DNA of 64,000 bases from Hydrogenophaga sp. (GCA_016790705.1 JAEUOT010000068.1:1-64000), one strand, 5' to 3'; counted from the first letter of the stretch, positions 52,892 through 62,550 are shown. The notes: a model not told the origin generated them from the letters alone. Numbers and translations: made by a program.

Positions 52892-54223
52892 TCAGGGGTC
52901 CGCCGTCAGGCCCAGCGATCCATCGGCCAGAAGCGCTCGCACCGCCTGCCCCGGTCGTACCTGGGCCGCCTGTGTGATGGTTGCGCCCTCACCGTCGGTG
53001 AGGATGGCATAGCCTCGCTGCAGCACCAGCTTCGGGTCCAGCAGCGACAACGCCGAAGCACAGCGCTCGACGCGTTGCGACTGGTTTGAAAAAGCCCTCG
53101 CCAAGGCCGCGGGCAGCACCGCCGCCAACCGCTCCACCGCGAGCGCTTCACGCTGTCGGCGCAGTTGCAGCGCAGCCGAGAGCCGATGCTGAATGTTGTT
53201 CAGTCGGCGATGGCTCTCGTGAACCCGCCCTGAGGGCCGGCCCAGGCGTTGTGCAAGCTGGTCCAGCCGCTGGTTGCGCTGGTCCAGGCTTCGCCATGCG
53301 TTTCCAAGAAGGTCGGCCTCCAGTTGCGCCAGTGCATCCAGCCGTGACTGGCGGGTCGGCGCGCACAGTTCCGCCGCAGCGGTGGGCGTCGGCGCACGCA
53401 GGTCGGCCGCGAAGTCAGAGAGCGTGAAGTCGGTCTCGTGGCCCACGCCACAGATGACGGGCATCGGCGCGCGCACCACGGCGCGCACCACCGACTCGTC
53501 ATTGAACGCCCACAGGTCCTCCAGAGAGCCCCCTCCCCGCACCAGCAGCAGCACCTCGCCCTCACCGCTCTCCTGATGGCGCCGGGATGCGCGCTCCAGC
53601 GCGGCACAGATCTCTTGTGGCGCCTGCGCACCCTGAACCGAGGCCGGGTGGATCAGCACCGGAATGTGCGGAACCCGGCGCTGCAATGCGGTCACCACAT
53701 CGCGCAATGCGGCCGCCCCCAGCGACGTCACCACGGCGATGCTGCGGGGCTGCGCCGGCAACGCACGTTTGCGCCCTTCGTCGAACAGCCCCTCGGCCTC
53801 CAACTTGGCCTTCAGCCGTACAAATTGCTCGAACAGCGCCCCTTGTCCCGCCGGCCTGAGCGACTCCACGATGAGCTGAAGGTCGCCCCGGGGGCCGTAC
53901 ACGTCCAATTTTCCGAGGGCTTGGACCAGTTGGCCGTCCCGTGGCGCAAAGGACAACTGGTCTGCCGCCCGACGGAACATGGCACAACGCAACTGGCCGC
54001 TGTCGTCCTTGAGCGAAAAGTAGCAGTGCCCGCTGGCCGCGCGCGAGAAACCCGAAATCTCGCCGCGCACCGCCACCGGATTGAATCGGACCGACAAGGT
54101 GTCGGCAATCGCTTGCATCAGCGGACCAACCGCCCAGACACGCCGCGTCCCAGGCGCCTCCGGCGCGAAAAACGGCTCAGACACGGGCACCTCCGGGCGA
54201 AACCTTTCCACAAGCCGCGTCAC
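52892..54223 (-). CDS. xseA: Exodeoxyribonuclease VII large subunit
   Basis: The 443-residue protein has the N-terminal OB-fold domain (RVWAVGPLMQAIADTLSVRFNPVAVRGEISGFSRAASGHCYFSLKDDSGQLRCAMF), the catalytic region (SIAVVTSLGAAALRDVVTALQRRVPHIPVLIHPASVQGAQAP, LLVRGGGSLEDLWAFNDESVVRAV, PVICGVGHETDFTLSDFAADLRAPTPTAAAELC) and a coiled-coil tail. XseA with XseB (not in the window) degrades single-stranded DNA. The ATG at 54223 gives a short extra N-terminus; a later start is possible. Confidence 0.92.
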   Translation of the reverse strand: MTRLVERFRPEVPVSEPFFAPEAPGTRRVWAVGPLMQAIADTLSVRFNPVAVRGEISGFSRAASGHCYFSLKDDSGQLRCAMFRRAADQLSFAPRDGQLVQALGKLDVYGPRGDLQLIVESLRPAGQGALFEQFVRLKAKLEAEGLFDEGRKRALPAQPRSIAVVTSLGAAALRDVVTALQRRVPHIPVLIHPASVQGAQAPQEICAALERASRRHQESGEGEVLLLVRGGGSLEDLWAFNDESVVRAVVRAPMPVICGVGHETDFTLSDFAADLRAPTPTAAAELCAPTRQSRLDALAQLEADLLGNAWRSLDQRNQRLDQLAQRLGRPSGRVHESHRRLNNIQHRLSAALQLRRQREALAVERLAAVLPAALARAFSNQSQRVERCASALSLLDPKLVLQRGYAILTDGEGATITQAAQVRPGQAVRALLADGSLGLTADP

Positions 54224-54507
54224 GCCTGGGTTTCCGGGGTTCCCTGCCTGATGGCGCGAGGCGATCGAGACAGAGGCTTGATTTCAAAGCGTTTTGGACT
54301 GCCTGTTTTGTCATCGAAGTACCTGAACGCAGCGCCAGCGCGGGACGCAAGCAAGGCAGGATCGTGTTCTGCACAAAGTTATCCACAGAATCTGTGCATG
54401 AAGCCCTGCCATGGGCGGCAGAGGCCGGGCGGCGTTGGCTGGGAGCGGTGATGCGGGACACCCTCGGGGCCTGAGACATAATCAAAAGATTGCACCGGAG
54501 CCCTGAT

Positions 54508-55149
54508 TTGTTTCCCATCATACAAGCCGCTGGCTGGCCGATCTGGCCCCTCATCATCTGTTCGGTCATTGCGCTGGCACTCGTCCTCGAACGCTTTGTG
54601 AACCTCAAATCCGGGAAGGTTCTGCCTCCCCAGTTGCTGGACGAGGCCATCATGGTGTCCCGGGCAGGCGTCCCCAGCCCCGACGTGGTGACCCAGCTGG
54701 AACAGAACTCGGTGTTCGGCGAAGTGCTCGCCAGCGGATTCAAGACCCTGCACGACAACCCGCGAGCCACCGAAGAGGAATTGCGCGCGGTGCTCGAAGG
54801 GTCCGGTCGAATGGCGGGAGCCCGGCTGCAACGCTATCTGGGCGCCCTGGCCACGATCGCCTCTGCCGCCCCTTTGCTGGGTCTGTTGGGCACGGTGATC
54901 GGCATGATCGACATCTTCGGCTCGCAGGGCAGTGACGGCGGCATGGGCACGGTGCCCGGCGGCGGCAATCCCGCCCAGCTCGCACATGGCATCTCTGTCG
55001 CGCTCTACAACACCGCATTCGGCCTGATGGTCGCCATCCCCTCGCTGATCTTCTGGCGCTACTTCCGGGCGCGTGTGGATGACTACCTGCTGGCGATGGA
55101 AATTGCCTCCGAGCGCTTCGTGCGCCACCTGTCCGGCCTGCGCCGCTGA
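54508..55149 (+). CDS. exbB: ExbB/TolQ-type proton channel subunit
   Basis: The 213-residue protein uses a TTG start at 54508, chosen because GGAG lies seven bases upstream and the sequence then begins FPIIQAAGWPIWPLIICSVIALALVLERF, the normal ExbB start. Three membrane helices follow, with the conserved LGLLGTVIGMIDIFGSQG and ISVALYNTAFGLMVAIPSLIFWRYFRARVD. With ExbD it converts the proton gradient into force for TonB or Tol systems. It is the first gene of exbB-exbD-lpxK-(trm112)-kdsB, a standard Comamonadaceae cluster. Confidence 0.93.
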   Translation: MFPIIQAAGWPIWPLIICSVIALALVLERFVNLKSGKVLPPQLLDEAIMVSRAGVPSPDVVTQLEQNSVFGEVLASGFKTLHDNPRATEEELRAVLEGSGRMAGARLQRYLGALATIASAAPLLGLLGTVIGMIDIFGSQGSDGGMGTVPGGGNPAQLAHGISVALYNTAFGLMVAIPSLIFWRYFRARVDDYLLAMEIASERFVRHLSGLRR

Positions 55150-55178
55150 CCGACCGATCGGACCCGCCCGGAGGCCTC

Positions 55179-55616
55179 ATGAATTTCCGACCCGGAAGCC
55201 GCGATGAGCCGGAGATCAACCTGATCCCCTTCATCGACATTCTGCTGGTGGTGCTCATCTTCCTGATGCTGACCACCACCTACAGCAAATTCACCCAGTT
55301 GCAGGTCAATCTGCCCGTGGCCGATGCCCAGGCCCAGCGCAACACCCCCAAGGAAATCGTGGTCGCGGTCAGCAGCGATGGCCGCTACGCCATCAACCAG
55401 TTGCTGCTCGAAGGCGCCACGGTCGAGACCCTGACCCGGGCGCTGCAGCAGTCTGCCCAGGACACGCGAGAGGTGGTGATCATCATCAGCGCGGACGCAG
55501 CCGCGACGCACCAGTCGGTGATCAACGTAATGGACGCGGCCCGTCGTGCCGGCCTGGTGCAGATCACCTTCGCCACCCAGCAGTCCGGCCCGTCGCCCGG
55601 GCGCGGCAAGTCCTGA
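55179..55616 (+). CDS. exbD: ExbD/TolR-type membrane protein
   Basis: The 145-residue protein has the family head EPEINLIPFIDILLVVLIFLMLTTTYSKFTQLQVNLPVADAQ, with the key Asp of the proton channel (FIDILLVV) inside the single membrane helix. The periplasmic domain follows (KEIVVAVSSDGRYAINQLLLEGATVETLTRAL, VVIIISADAAATHQSVINVMDAARRAGL). It lies 29 bases after exbB and works with it. Confidence 0.93.
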   Translation: MNFRPGSRDEPEINLIPFIDILLVVLIFLMLTTTYSKFTQLQVNLPVADAQAQRNTPKEIVVAVSSDGRYAINQLLLEGATVETLTRALQQSAQDTREVVIIISADAAATHQSVINVMDAARRAGLVQITFATQQSGPSPGRGKS

Positions 55617-55633
55617 CCCAGGGCGCCGTGTCC

Positions 55634-56740
55634 ATGGGCCGATCCTCCGCCGAAGCAGCGTGGCAGGCGGTGTGGACGCGCCGCGGCTGGCAGGCGCGAC
55701 TGCTCTGGCCCCTGTCGACGCTGTACGGGCTGCTCGCCCAGAGACGGCGCCAGCGATTCGCCGCGGATGCGAGCCGCGTCCAGCGCATGCCCGTACCAGT
55801 GATCGTTGTCGGCAACGTGGTGGTGGGTGGCGCGGGCAAAACGCCCACCGTCCTGGCCCTGCTGGCGCATCTGCAATCGGCCGGATGGCATCCGGGCGTG
55901 GTCTCACGAGGTCACGGCCGGCACGGCAGCGGGGTGCTTGAACTCCAGGCGGACACACCAGCCAGCGAGGGCGGAGATGAACCGACCCTTATCCGGCGCC
56001 GCAGCGGTGTTCCGGTCTTTGTCGGTGCACAGCGCGTGGATGCGGCCAGGGCATTGCTCGCCGCCCATCCGCAGGTCGACTTGCTGATCTGTGATGACGG
56101 GCTGCAGCACTATGCGCTTGGGCGCGATCTGGGCATTGCCGTGTTCGACGATCGTGGAACCGGCAATGGCTGGCTACTGCCCGCCGGCCTGCTGCGCGAG
56201 CCCTGGCCGCCAGCGCCGGGCAGCGCCTTCGTCCCACAAGTCGTGTTGCAACAGTCCCGGCACGCCACGCCATCGTGCCTGCCGGCGCTGCCGGATGGCG
56301 TGGTCGGGTTCCATGCCACACGGCGTCTGAGCGACCACGCACTGGGACCACAAGGCCAGCGACTGCCACTGGAGGCCTTGGCAGGCACGGAGCTGATGGC
56401 GGTGGCCGGTATTGCGCGTCCTGACGCGTTTTTCGGCATGCTGTGCGAACGCGGATTGCCGCCACAAGAGGCCATCGGCTTGCCGGACCATGCCGCCCCG
56501 GAGACTTTCGACGCAGTGCTTCCGCGCGCGTCGACCGCCACCGTGCTGTGCACCGAGAAGGACGCCGTCAAGCTTTGGCCGCTGCTGCTCCAACGTCCGC
56601 AGGCACAGCGGCCTTCGGTCTGGGCTGTCCCGCTTGAGCTGCATATCGACCCGGCTTTCTTTGCGGCGGTCGACCGCTACCTCCTCCCCCATGTCCCGGG
56701 TGGCCGACTATCATCGGCCGATGGACAACAAACTGCTTGA
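55634..56740 (+). CDS. lpxK: Tetraacyldisaccharide 4'-kinase LpxK
   Basis: The 368-residue protein has the LpxK features: N-terminal membrane-associated helix ([18 protein letters not shown]), the P-loop region [38 protein letters not shown], and the [37 protein letters not shown] motif. It phosphorylates the lipid A precursor at the 4' position. ATG at 55634 is preferred; a GTG two codons earlier is possible. Its end overlaps the following Trm112 gene by 20 bases. Confidence 0.93.
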   Translation: MGRSSAEAAWQAVWTRRGWQARLLWPLSTLYGLLAQRRRQRFAADASRVQRMPVPVIVVGNVVVGGAGKTPTVLALLAHLQSAGWHPGVVSRGHGRHGSGVLELQADTPASEGGDEPTLIRRRSGVPVFVGAQRVDAARALLAAHPQVDLLICDDGLQHYALGRDLGIAVFDDRGTGNGWLLPAGLLREPWPPAPGSAFVPQVVLQQSRHATPSCLPALPDGVVGFHATRRLSDHALGPQGQRLPLEALAGTELMAVAGIARPDAFFGMLCERGLPPQEAIGLPDHAAPETFDAVLPRASTATVLCTEKDAVKLWPLLLQRPQAQRPSVWAVPLELHIDPAFFAAVDRYLLPHVPGGRLSSADGQQTA

Positions 56741-56921
56741 ACTGCTGGTCTGCCCGGTCACCAAAGGGCCTCTTAGCTTCGATCGCGAGCGTCAGGAACT
56801 GATCTCGCGCAGTGCCCGTCTGGCCTACCCGGTGCGCGACGGCATCCCCATCCTGCTCGAACACGAGGCGCGCCCGCTCAACGACGACGAACTGGCCCGG
56901 ACCGGCGCCCCGGCATCGTGA
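56721..56921 (+). CDS. Trm112-family small protein
   Basis: The 66-residue protein [52 protein letters not shown] is the YcaR/Trm112 type. Only one of the usual zinc-binding cysteines (LLVCPVTKG) remains, as in many proteobacterial homologues. It typically sits between lpxK and kdsB. The exact role is not known; Trm112 proteins activate methyltransferases in other organisms. It overlaps lpxK and kdsB. Confidence 0.85.
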   Translation: MDNKLLELLVCPVTKGPLSFDRERQELISRSARLAYPVRDGIPILLEHEARPLNDDELARTGAPAS

Positions 56922-57685
56922 GCCAGGACTTTGTGGTGCTGATCCCGGCCCGCCTGGGATCCAGCCGCCTGCCAGACAAACCGCTGGCAGACATTGCCGG
57001 GCTGCCGATGGTGGTCCGTGTGGCACGCCAGGCAGCGCTCAGCGGCGCGCGCCAGGTCGTGGTGGCCGCCGACGATGCCCGCATTCTGGATGCCTGCGTC
57101 CGCCATGGCGTCGCCGCCGTGCTCACGCGCAGCGACCACCCGTCGGGCAGCGACCGGCTGGCGGAAGCCTGCGACCTGCTGGGTATGTCGGATGACACCG
57201 TCGTGGTCAACGTTCAAGGCGACGAACCGCTGATCGACCCCGCGCTGGTGCGGGCGGTGGCCGAGGAGCTACAGCGGCGCAACGACTGTGTGATGAGCAC
57301 CGCAGCCCATACGATCGCGAGCCTCGATGACTTTCTGAATCCCAATGTGGTGAAGGTGGTCACCGACCGTTCTGGTACTGCCCTCTACTTCAGCCGGGCG
57401 CCGATTGCGTGGTGGCGTGATGGCATGGCGCATGGCCGGCCGGCGGCACTGCCCTCTCCCGCGCCGCTGCGCCACATCGGCGTCTATGGCTACCGTGCCG
57501 GCTTTCTCCGCCGTTTCCCCGCTCTGGAGCCCGCGCCGCTGGAACGTACCGAGTCGCTGGAGCAACTGCGCACGCTCTGGCACGGCGAGCGAATCGCGGT
57601 GCATCTCAGCGACCATGCCCCCGGTCCAGGCGTCGACACGGCCGAGGATCTCGAACGTGTGCGCCGCATGTTGCGGGATGCCTGA
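56918..57685 (+). CDS. kdsB: 3-deoxy-manno-octulosonate cytidylyltransferase
   Basis: The 255-residue protein starts with GTG at 56918, overlapping the previous stop. It has the nucleotidyltransferase pattern [79 protein letters not shown] and [13 protein letters not shown]. It activates Kdo as CMP-Kdo for lipopolysaccharide core synthesis, in keeping with lpxK upstream. Confidence 0.95.
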   Translation: MSQDFVVLIPARLGSSRLPDKPLADIAGLPMVVRVARQAALSGARQVVVAADDARILDACVRHGVAAVLTRSDHPSGSDRLAEACDLLGMSDDTVVVNVQGDEPLIDPALVRAVAEELQRRNDCVMSTAAHTIASLDDFLNPNVVKVVTDRSGTALYFSRAPIAWWRDGMAHGRPAALPSPAPLRHIGVYGYRAGFLRRFPALEPAPLERTESLEQLRTLWHGERIAVHLSDHAPGPGVDTAEDLERVRRMLRDA

Positions 57686-57794
57686 AGCGGGTCGCCCGCT
57701 GTAAGGCTGCGTCGGGCTGACGCATGCTATCCTCGTCCGGATGCCCTGTTTTTCAGGGCGCCGTGCCGCCCGCCGAGGCTGGCTGACAGACTGA

Positions 57795-58472
<678 letters not shown>

Positions 58473-58489
58473 GCCTCCAGCGTCTCCAG

Positions 58490-58515
58490 ACAAACCCGGC
58501 ATCTGCCGGGTTTGT
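58490..58515 (+). terminator. adk terminator
   Basis: Perfect 12-base arms ACAAACCCGGCA and TGCCGGGTTTGT with a two-base gap, followed by CGTTTCT. It lies 18 bases after the adk stop and marks the end of the conserved host cluster. Confidence 0.85.
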
Positions 58516-58686
58516 CGTTTCTGCCGGGTGTTATGCCTCTGATGGCCAAAACCCTTAAAAATCAACGAGTTAGACCCTGTTTGGCGGGTGTCTCAAGAAA
58601 ATTAGAAGAGCTGAGTTGGCCGGGAGCGGTACACCTGCAAATCGGCACCGATTCGCCAACATGTGCCGGCCGAGCTCCAATGAAAA

Positions 58687-58705
58687 GGGCTACCCGCGGT
58701 AGCCC
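58687..58705. terminator. Hairpin downstream of the small membrane protein
   Basis: Perfect 8-base arms GGGCTACC and GGTAGCCC around CGC, 21 bases beyond the stop of the minus-strand gene at 58726. On the minus strand TTTTCA follows, which gives a short T-run, so it is a likely terminator. Confidence 0.65.
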
Positions 58706-58725
58706 TCAATTGCGCGGCTAAGCCG

Positions 58726-59169
58726 TCAAGACGTCGCACTCCCCTGCGGTGCACGCTCCACGTAGACAACCTGTTTGTCCCGGCCGACCAAGAGCCCGAT
58801 GATGAGGAAGACGACGCCAAGGAAGAACCCCACAAATCCCAAGAGGCCTGAAACCAAGCCGCCACCGATTGCAGCGCCGGCTGCCTCAGCGCCTCCTGTG
58901 GTGTGGTTCGCCATGAAGGCGCCCGTGAAAATCAACCCTGACAGGGGCATGAGGAACGAGAAGACCGATGAGGTTAGAAGCAGCCGGCGCCAGGCTTTGC
59001 CCGCCGAAGGAGCCATGACCGCAATGGCGATACCAACTGCCCAGACGATGAAGAAAGCCCCGACTCCCTTTCCAGCACCAGTACCTCCCGCCGCAAAGGT
59101 GATGGAGACGAGCAGCGAGCCCAGAATGGCCAAAATGAGGCCTCCGACAATACCGGCAAGAATTTTCAT
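58726..59169 (-). CDS. Small hydrophobic membrane protein, unknown
   Basis: The 147-residue protein starts at the ATG at 59169, with GAGAGA 5-10 bases upstream. Four membrane helices are visible (LAGIVGGLILAILGSLLVSITFA; GAFFIVWAVGIAIAVMAP; LLLTSSVFSFLMPLSGLIFTGAFMA; LVSGLLGFVGFFLGVVFLIIGLLVG), with glycine-rich linkers and a short polar C-terminus (RDKQVVYVERAPQG). I do not recognise the family. It is flanked by a 13-base direct repeat (58557 and 59233), and is the first gene of what seems a non-conserved segment after adk. Confidence 0.7.
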   Translation of the reverse strand: MKILAGIVGGLILAILGSLLVSITFAAGGTGAGKGVGAFFIVWAVGIAIAVMAPSAGKAWRRLLLTSSVFSFLMPLSGLIFTGAFMANHTTGGAEAAGAAIGGGLVSGLLGFVGFFLGVVFLIIGLLVGRDKQVVYVERAPQGSATS

Positions 59170-59255
59170 GTAAGTCTCTCCCTTGAGAACAATTGGTTAC
59201 GTAGGCACCGGCACTGTATAGCGAGGCCATCGAAAAATCAACGAGGTAGCAGAAG

Positions 59256-60671
59256 TTACGGAAAGGGGCAAAGCTCCGGAAACAAGAACTCAGCCAGTGC
59301 CTGGCTAGTGCGCTTCGGTTCGAACTGCAGGCGGTCGGCACGATAGTCGGCCTTCGCGCGCACGAGCTTTGCTGCCCATTTCATTTCGTCACCCTCGTGC
59401 GCCATCTCGTACTCCCGCCCATACCGCTTCACGGCGTGCATAAACCACACGAACCGGTCGCGGTCTTTCATGGCGAGGTGGTGCGCAACCTCCACCAGTA
59501 GATTCTTGCGCTGTCCCCAAGGCCGGCCGTGCTTGGCCGAGTACAGCGCGGTGAGTAGCACCTGGTCGACGTCCCGGAAAGAGAATGGAGCCTGCAAACC
59601 GAGCTTGCGAAGACGGGGAGCGAACTTTGTCCAGGTTTCTTGCGGAGGGGCGTCCTCGTCTCGTTTTCGGTCCCACCAGGCGTCAATCTCATCCTGCAGT
59701 GCCTGGACCTCGCTACTTCGCGCGGCCGACAGTTGCTCCTTGGCACCCTCGTAGTCGAAAAAGTAGGCCCGTTGAGTCGCCTGGTCGAGCGTGAGCTGGT
59801 CAAAGGCGACTCGCTGCCTTCGTAGGGCCCCGTGGCTACCGTCCGCGGTGGGCGCCTGCCAGACGCATTCAAGCATCAGGCGCTTCTGCTCCAGGGACTC
59901 CTTGACGGTGCCCGGGTTGACGATGAAGGCGTTCTGGTTGTTGTTGTAGAAGACATCGTCCTCGGTCAGCCGCCGGTGTTCGTTGTCGAAGGATGCGAAC
60001 ACCCAGAAGATGAGCCCACCCTCCTGCAAGTAGAACTCCCGCCGCTTGACGATGACGTCCAGGTAGGTGGTGGTCAGTTGAATCTCGAAGGCGACACGCA
60101 CCCCCTCATACACTGCGCTCACGTCCGGTTTGCGCCACTCGCCAGTCAGGCGTCCAGCCCACCGGGCTTCCTTGTTGACCAGAGAGAACCGGGGGTCCGC
60201 CTTCAGGCAGGCCTCCAGCCAGTCCTTCATCTGCAGGTGGGCCTGGCTCTCCTTGACCCCGTTGTACTTGCGGGCGTCAATTTCGTCCTGGCTCAGGGCA
60301 CTCCGGGTGACGGCGGGACAGCTCCCATCCTCGTGAGAGTGCTTGAAAAAGAACTTCTGCCCATCCTTGCGCGCGCAGATGAACACAGGCGTCAGGCAAG
60401 TGGAGCAGCGATATAGCGGCTGGTCTTTGAAGTGAGCGGCCTTGGCCTGCGACCGAAGCTGCACTAGCGCAGCGTAATCCGAGCCGATGACGTCCTGGGC
60501 GCGCAGATATGACCCTGAGTGGGTGTCCAGAACCTCGGCAATTTCGGGCTTGTCCACGCACAGCGGTTCTCCGGCGGGCGGGAGTTCGCGTTGGCGCTTT
60601 CCTGGCGCATTTGCCGTTCGTTGGGGGCCTGACTCGAACCCCTCGCACCTCCCGAGTTTTTCGGTGTTCAT
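59256..60671 (-). CDS. DUF6035/CoiA-like putative nuclease
   Basis: The 471-residue protein has a zinc-finger-like stretch (LYRCSTCLTPVFICARKDGQKFFFKHSHEDGSCPA: Cys89, Cys92, His113, Cys118) followed by a PD-(D/E)xK-type core. The core consists of Glu141/His145 in KESQAHLQMKDWL, Asp183 in RKPDVSAVYEGVRVAFEIQL, and Glu196-x-Gln198. This layout is that of DUF6035 and of the competence protein CoiA. The C-terminal half is alpha-helical and charged. Proteins of this type occur in genomic islands and are suspected defence nucleases. It is divergent from the possible ADP-ribosyltransferase-like gene at 60780. Confidence 0.65.
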   Translation of the reverse strand: MNTEKLGRCEGFESGPQRTANAPGKRQRELPPAGEPLCVDKPEIAEVLDTHSGSYLRAQDVIGSDYAALVQLRSQAKAAHFKDQPLYRCSTCLTPVFICARKDGQKFFFKHSHEDGSCPAVTRSALSQDEIDARKYNGVKESQAHLQMKDWLEACLKADPRFSLVNKEARWAGRLTGEWRKPDVSAVYEGVRVAFEIQLTTTYLDVIVKRREFYLQEGGLIFWVFASFDNEHRRLTEDDVFYNNNQNAFIVNPGTVKESLEQKRLMLECVWQAPTADGSHGALRRQRVAFDQLTLDQATQRAYFFDYEGAKEQLSAARSSEVQALQDEIDAWWDRKRDEDAPPQETWTKFAPRLRKLGLQAPFSFRDVDQVLLTALYSAKHGRPWGQRKNLLVEVAHHLAMKDRDRFVWFMHAVKRYGREYEMAHEGDEMKWAAKLVRAKADYRADRLQFEPKRTSQALAEFLFPELCPFP

Positions 60672-60779
60672 AAACTATTTTTGCACGGGCATCACCCTTT
60701 GCCTAAGCCAAAGGGCACGGGCGGCCTAGCAGGGTTGTCTTCGTCGCTAGACTACCCAGGACAACAACAAGGAATCACC

Positions 60780-61343
60780 GTGAAAATAGTATTTAGGGGA
60801 GTCCACTCAACTTGTGTCAGTTTGGCCGAGTCCATCGTGAAGACGGAAATACGAGCCACCACAGTGGGACGCGCAGGAGCTGGGGTCTACCTTTGGGCAT
60901 ACGTCAACGACGCGTCAGAGGCCGAACACTTGGCAATCGACTGGTATGAAGACCAGTCTAGCGCCAAGGTGTTCGAGCGGCATCCAAAGCAAGGGCGGGT
61001 CCTCCTGTACTACGAGCTCGAGCTGGAACCACAGGAGGTGGTGAACATCAACACAACATACCACCATGAGCTCATTCGCAAGAAGGTTGCTCGTGGGCGT
61101 AGTAGGTCAGACATCTCTAGGGCCTACGACGACCACATCAGTGGTATCTCGGAGCATCGACTTGAAAAGTTCGGAGTTCCTCTTAAGTTGGTTGAGGCTT
61201 CGCTACCCGTGCCGAACGCGACCCGGGAACGGTCCTCCGGAGTACCCTTGACAGTGGGCGCAGATGCCTATATCGTGTTAGCAACTGGTATTTCGTCACT
61301 CAAGCTTGTTGACGTGAAGGGAATGCCGTGGAAGGGGAAATGA
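60780..61343 (+). CDS. Unknown protein, possible ADP-ribosyltransferase-like fold
   Basis: The 187-residue protein starts with GTG at 60780 (KIVFRGVHSTCVSLAESI). The opening FRGVHS, then ATTVGRAGAGVYLWAYVNDASEAEHLAIDWYEDQ, resembles the HGT...G.GVYL..A...A..YA pattern of PARP/DUF3990-type folds, where the first His/Arg and the Tyr bind NAD. The similarity is by eye and weak. No signal peptide or membrane helix is seen. The stop overlaps the start of a 61-residue gene (ATGA), which suggests a functional pair such as toxin and antitoxin. Confidence 0.5.
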   Translation: MKIVFRGVHSTCVSLAESIVKTEIRATTVGRAGAGVYLWAYVNDASEAEHLAIDWYEDQSSAKVFERHPKQGRVLLYYELELEPQEVVNINTTYHHELIRKKVARGRSRSDISRAYDDHISGISEHRLEKFGVPLKLVEASLPVPNATRERSSGVPLTVGADAYIVLATGISSLKLVDVKGMPWKGK

Positions 61344-61525
61344 CAATGGATAACGACGCTTTTGACTTAGAAGAGCGGGCCTTCTTGGAGGCTCGCGACC
61401 AAGTGAGCGATGAGGAACTCATCGCTCGGATGAATGCTGCCCCCAACATGGGCGGTGCGACCTTGGTCGAGCTGAGCAATTTCGTGTACAGGCGAGTTCC
61501 CTCGGACGTTACTTTGGCCGCCTAA
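61340..61525 (+). CDS. Small acidic protein coupled to the preceding gene
   Basis: The 61-residue product (MTMDNDAFDLEERAFLEARDQVSDEELIARMNAAPNMGGATLVELSNFVY...) starts in the ATGA overlap with the gene upstream. It is acidic and helical, without a recognised family. The coupling and size fit an antitoxin or immunity partner, but that is inferred from arrangement only. A good terminator follows 21 bases after the stop. Confidence 0.5.
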   Translation: MTMDNDAFDLEERAFLEARDQVSDEELIARMNAAPNMGGATLVELSNFVYRRVPSDVTLAA

Positions 61526-61546
61526 GCCCGCTCCCTGACTTCATTC

Positions 61547-61570
61547 AAAGAGCCGCATCAGCGGCTCTTT
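61547..61570 (+). terminator. Terminator after the small acidic gene
   Basis: Perfect 10-base arms AAAGAGCCGC and GCGGCTCTTT around ATCA, followed by TTCTTTT. It closes the two-gene unit at 60780-61525 and separates it from the LexA-like gene. Confidence 0.9.
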
Positions 61571-61606
61571 TTCTTTTGGGGTGTTGAAAAAGGGCTTTGC
61601 AAGTCG

Positions 61607-61667
61607 TTGACAGCGTTCTATGCCCCGGCAACAATGGTGAACATTCATTCACCTTCATGAACAATCA
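61607..61667 (+). promoter_or_regulatory. Promoter and operator repeats of the LexA-like gene
   Basis: TTGACA (61607-61612) is followed after 17 bases by AACAAT (61630-61635). Two direct copies of TGAACAWTCA lie at 61638-61647 and 61658-61667, spaced 20 bases (two helical turns), and end at the GTG start. They differ from the classical LexA box and are a plausible site of autorepression. Confidence 0.55.
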
Positions 61668-62246
61668 GTGAACCCCGACAAGTATCTCGCCGCCCTGCGC
61701 ATCCACTGGAAGGAGCACAAGTCCTTCCCGTCGATGGCCAAGCTGGCCGACGTGCTGGGCCTGGCCTCTTCCGGGGGCGTGTTCAAGGTGCTCGGCCGTC
61801 TGGTGGACGCGGGCTACCTGGAGCGCGTGGACGGTCGCATCGCGCCGACGAAGCTGTTTTTCTCCCTGCCGGTGCTGGGCTCCGCGCGCGCCGGGCTGCC
61901 GCAACCGGAGAGCCAAGACGCCGGGCACGAGCTGGTGAACGTCGAGGACTTCCTGGTCCGCAACCCCGAGCGCACGCTGTTCTGCCGCGCCCGCGGCGAC
62001 TCGATGAAGAACGCCGGCATCCTGGACCGGGACATGCTGGTGGTCGAGCGCAACACGCCGACCAAGCCCGGCGACATCGTGGTGGCCGTCCTGGACCAGG
62101 AACTGACCGTGAAGTACCTCTTCCCGGACCCTGCCGGCGGCTGGGTGCTCAAGCCCGCCAACCCCGACTACCCCGAACTCAGGGCGAAGGGGTCTCTGGA
62201 GGTTCTGGGCGTGGTGACTGGGGTGTTTCGCCGGTTCGAGCGGTGA
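61668..62246 (+). CDS. LexA-like S24 repressor
   Basis: The 192-residue protein begins with GTG at 61668. The N-terminal winged helix (YLAALRIHWKEHKSFPSMAKLADVLGLASSGGVFKVLGRLVDAGYLERVDGRIAPT) is LexA-type. The C-terminal S24 domain holds the nucleophile in CRARGDSMKNAGILDRDMLVVE and the lysine in ELTVKYLFPDPAGGW. It would self-cleave after RecA activation, and lacks only clear proof of the Ala-Gly cleavage site (ARAGLP near residue 74 is a candidate). Such repressors control mobile elements in addition to, or in place of, the SOS regulon. Confidence 0.8.
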   Translation: MNPDKYLAALRIHWKEHKSFPSMAKLADVLGLASSGGVFKVLGRLVDAGYLERVDGRIAPTKLFFSLPVLGSARAGLPQPESQDAGHELVNVEDFLVRNPERTLFCRARGDSMKNAGILDRDMLVVERNTPTKPGDIVVAVLDQELTVKYLFPDPAGGWVLKPANPDYPELRAKGSLEVLGVVTGVFRRFER

Positions 62247-62505
62247 GCCCCTGCATGCGAGGTACCTCCAGATGTTCCACCCCCATGGCCGCCAGCAGCT
62301 CCAGCGCGAAGGCGAAGCTGAACGCCCCCTGATTGACCCGGTTGATGAGCACCTGGACGTCGACATGCGTGCCGTTGGCCTCCAGCAGCCGGGCAAGGTT
62401 CTTGTAGGACACCTGGCGCTGTGTCCGGGCATCCTTGACGATGGCCTTGGCCGCGTGCGCGTAAAAGTCCTGCGCCCGCTTGCCACGGGGTACACGGTTT
62501 TCCAT
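62179..62505 (-). CDS. DUF6471 domain protein
   Basis: The 108-residue protein (start ATG 62505) has the pattern AKAIVKDARTQRQVSYKNLARLLEANGTHVDVQVLINRVNQGAFSFAFALELLAAMGVEHLEVP, which resembles DUF6471, a small helix-turn-helix-like family of mobile regions. The proline-rich C-terminus overlaps the 3' end of the LexA-like gene by 68 bases on the opposite strand. That overlap is unusually long; the true stop may be functional all the same. No function is known. Confidence 0.6.
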   Translation of the reverse strand: MENRVPRGKRAQDFYAHAAKAIVKDARTQRQVSYKNLARLLEANGTHVDVQVLINRVNQGAFSFAFALELLAAMGVEHLEVPRMQGLTARTGETPQSPRPEPPETPSP

Positions 62506-62550
62506 TTACACGCATGGTACCTCCGCGTTTTACATCGGCATCTGATAAAT

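Noticed and set aside
54379-54387. TTATCCACA, a perfect DnaA-box match, within a TGCACA/TGTGCA inverted repeat between xseA and exbB
   Set aside because: It is a single box in an ordinary divergent promoter region without an A/T-rich unwinding element or further boxes; chance or minor regulation is more likely than an origin.
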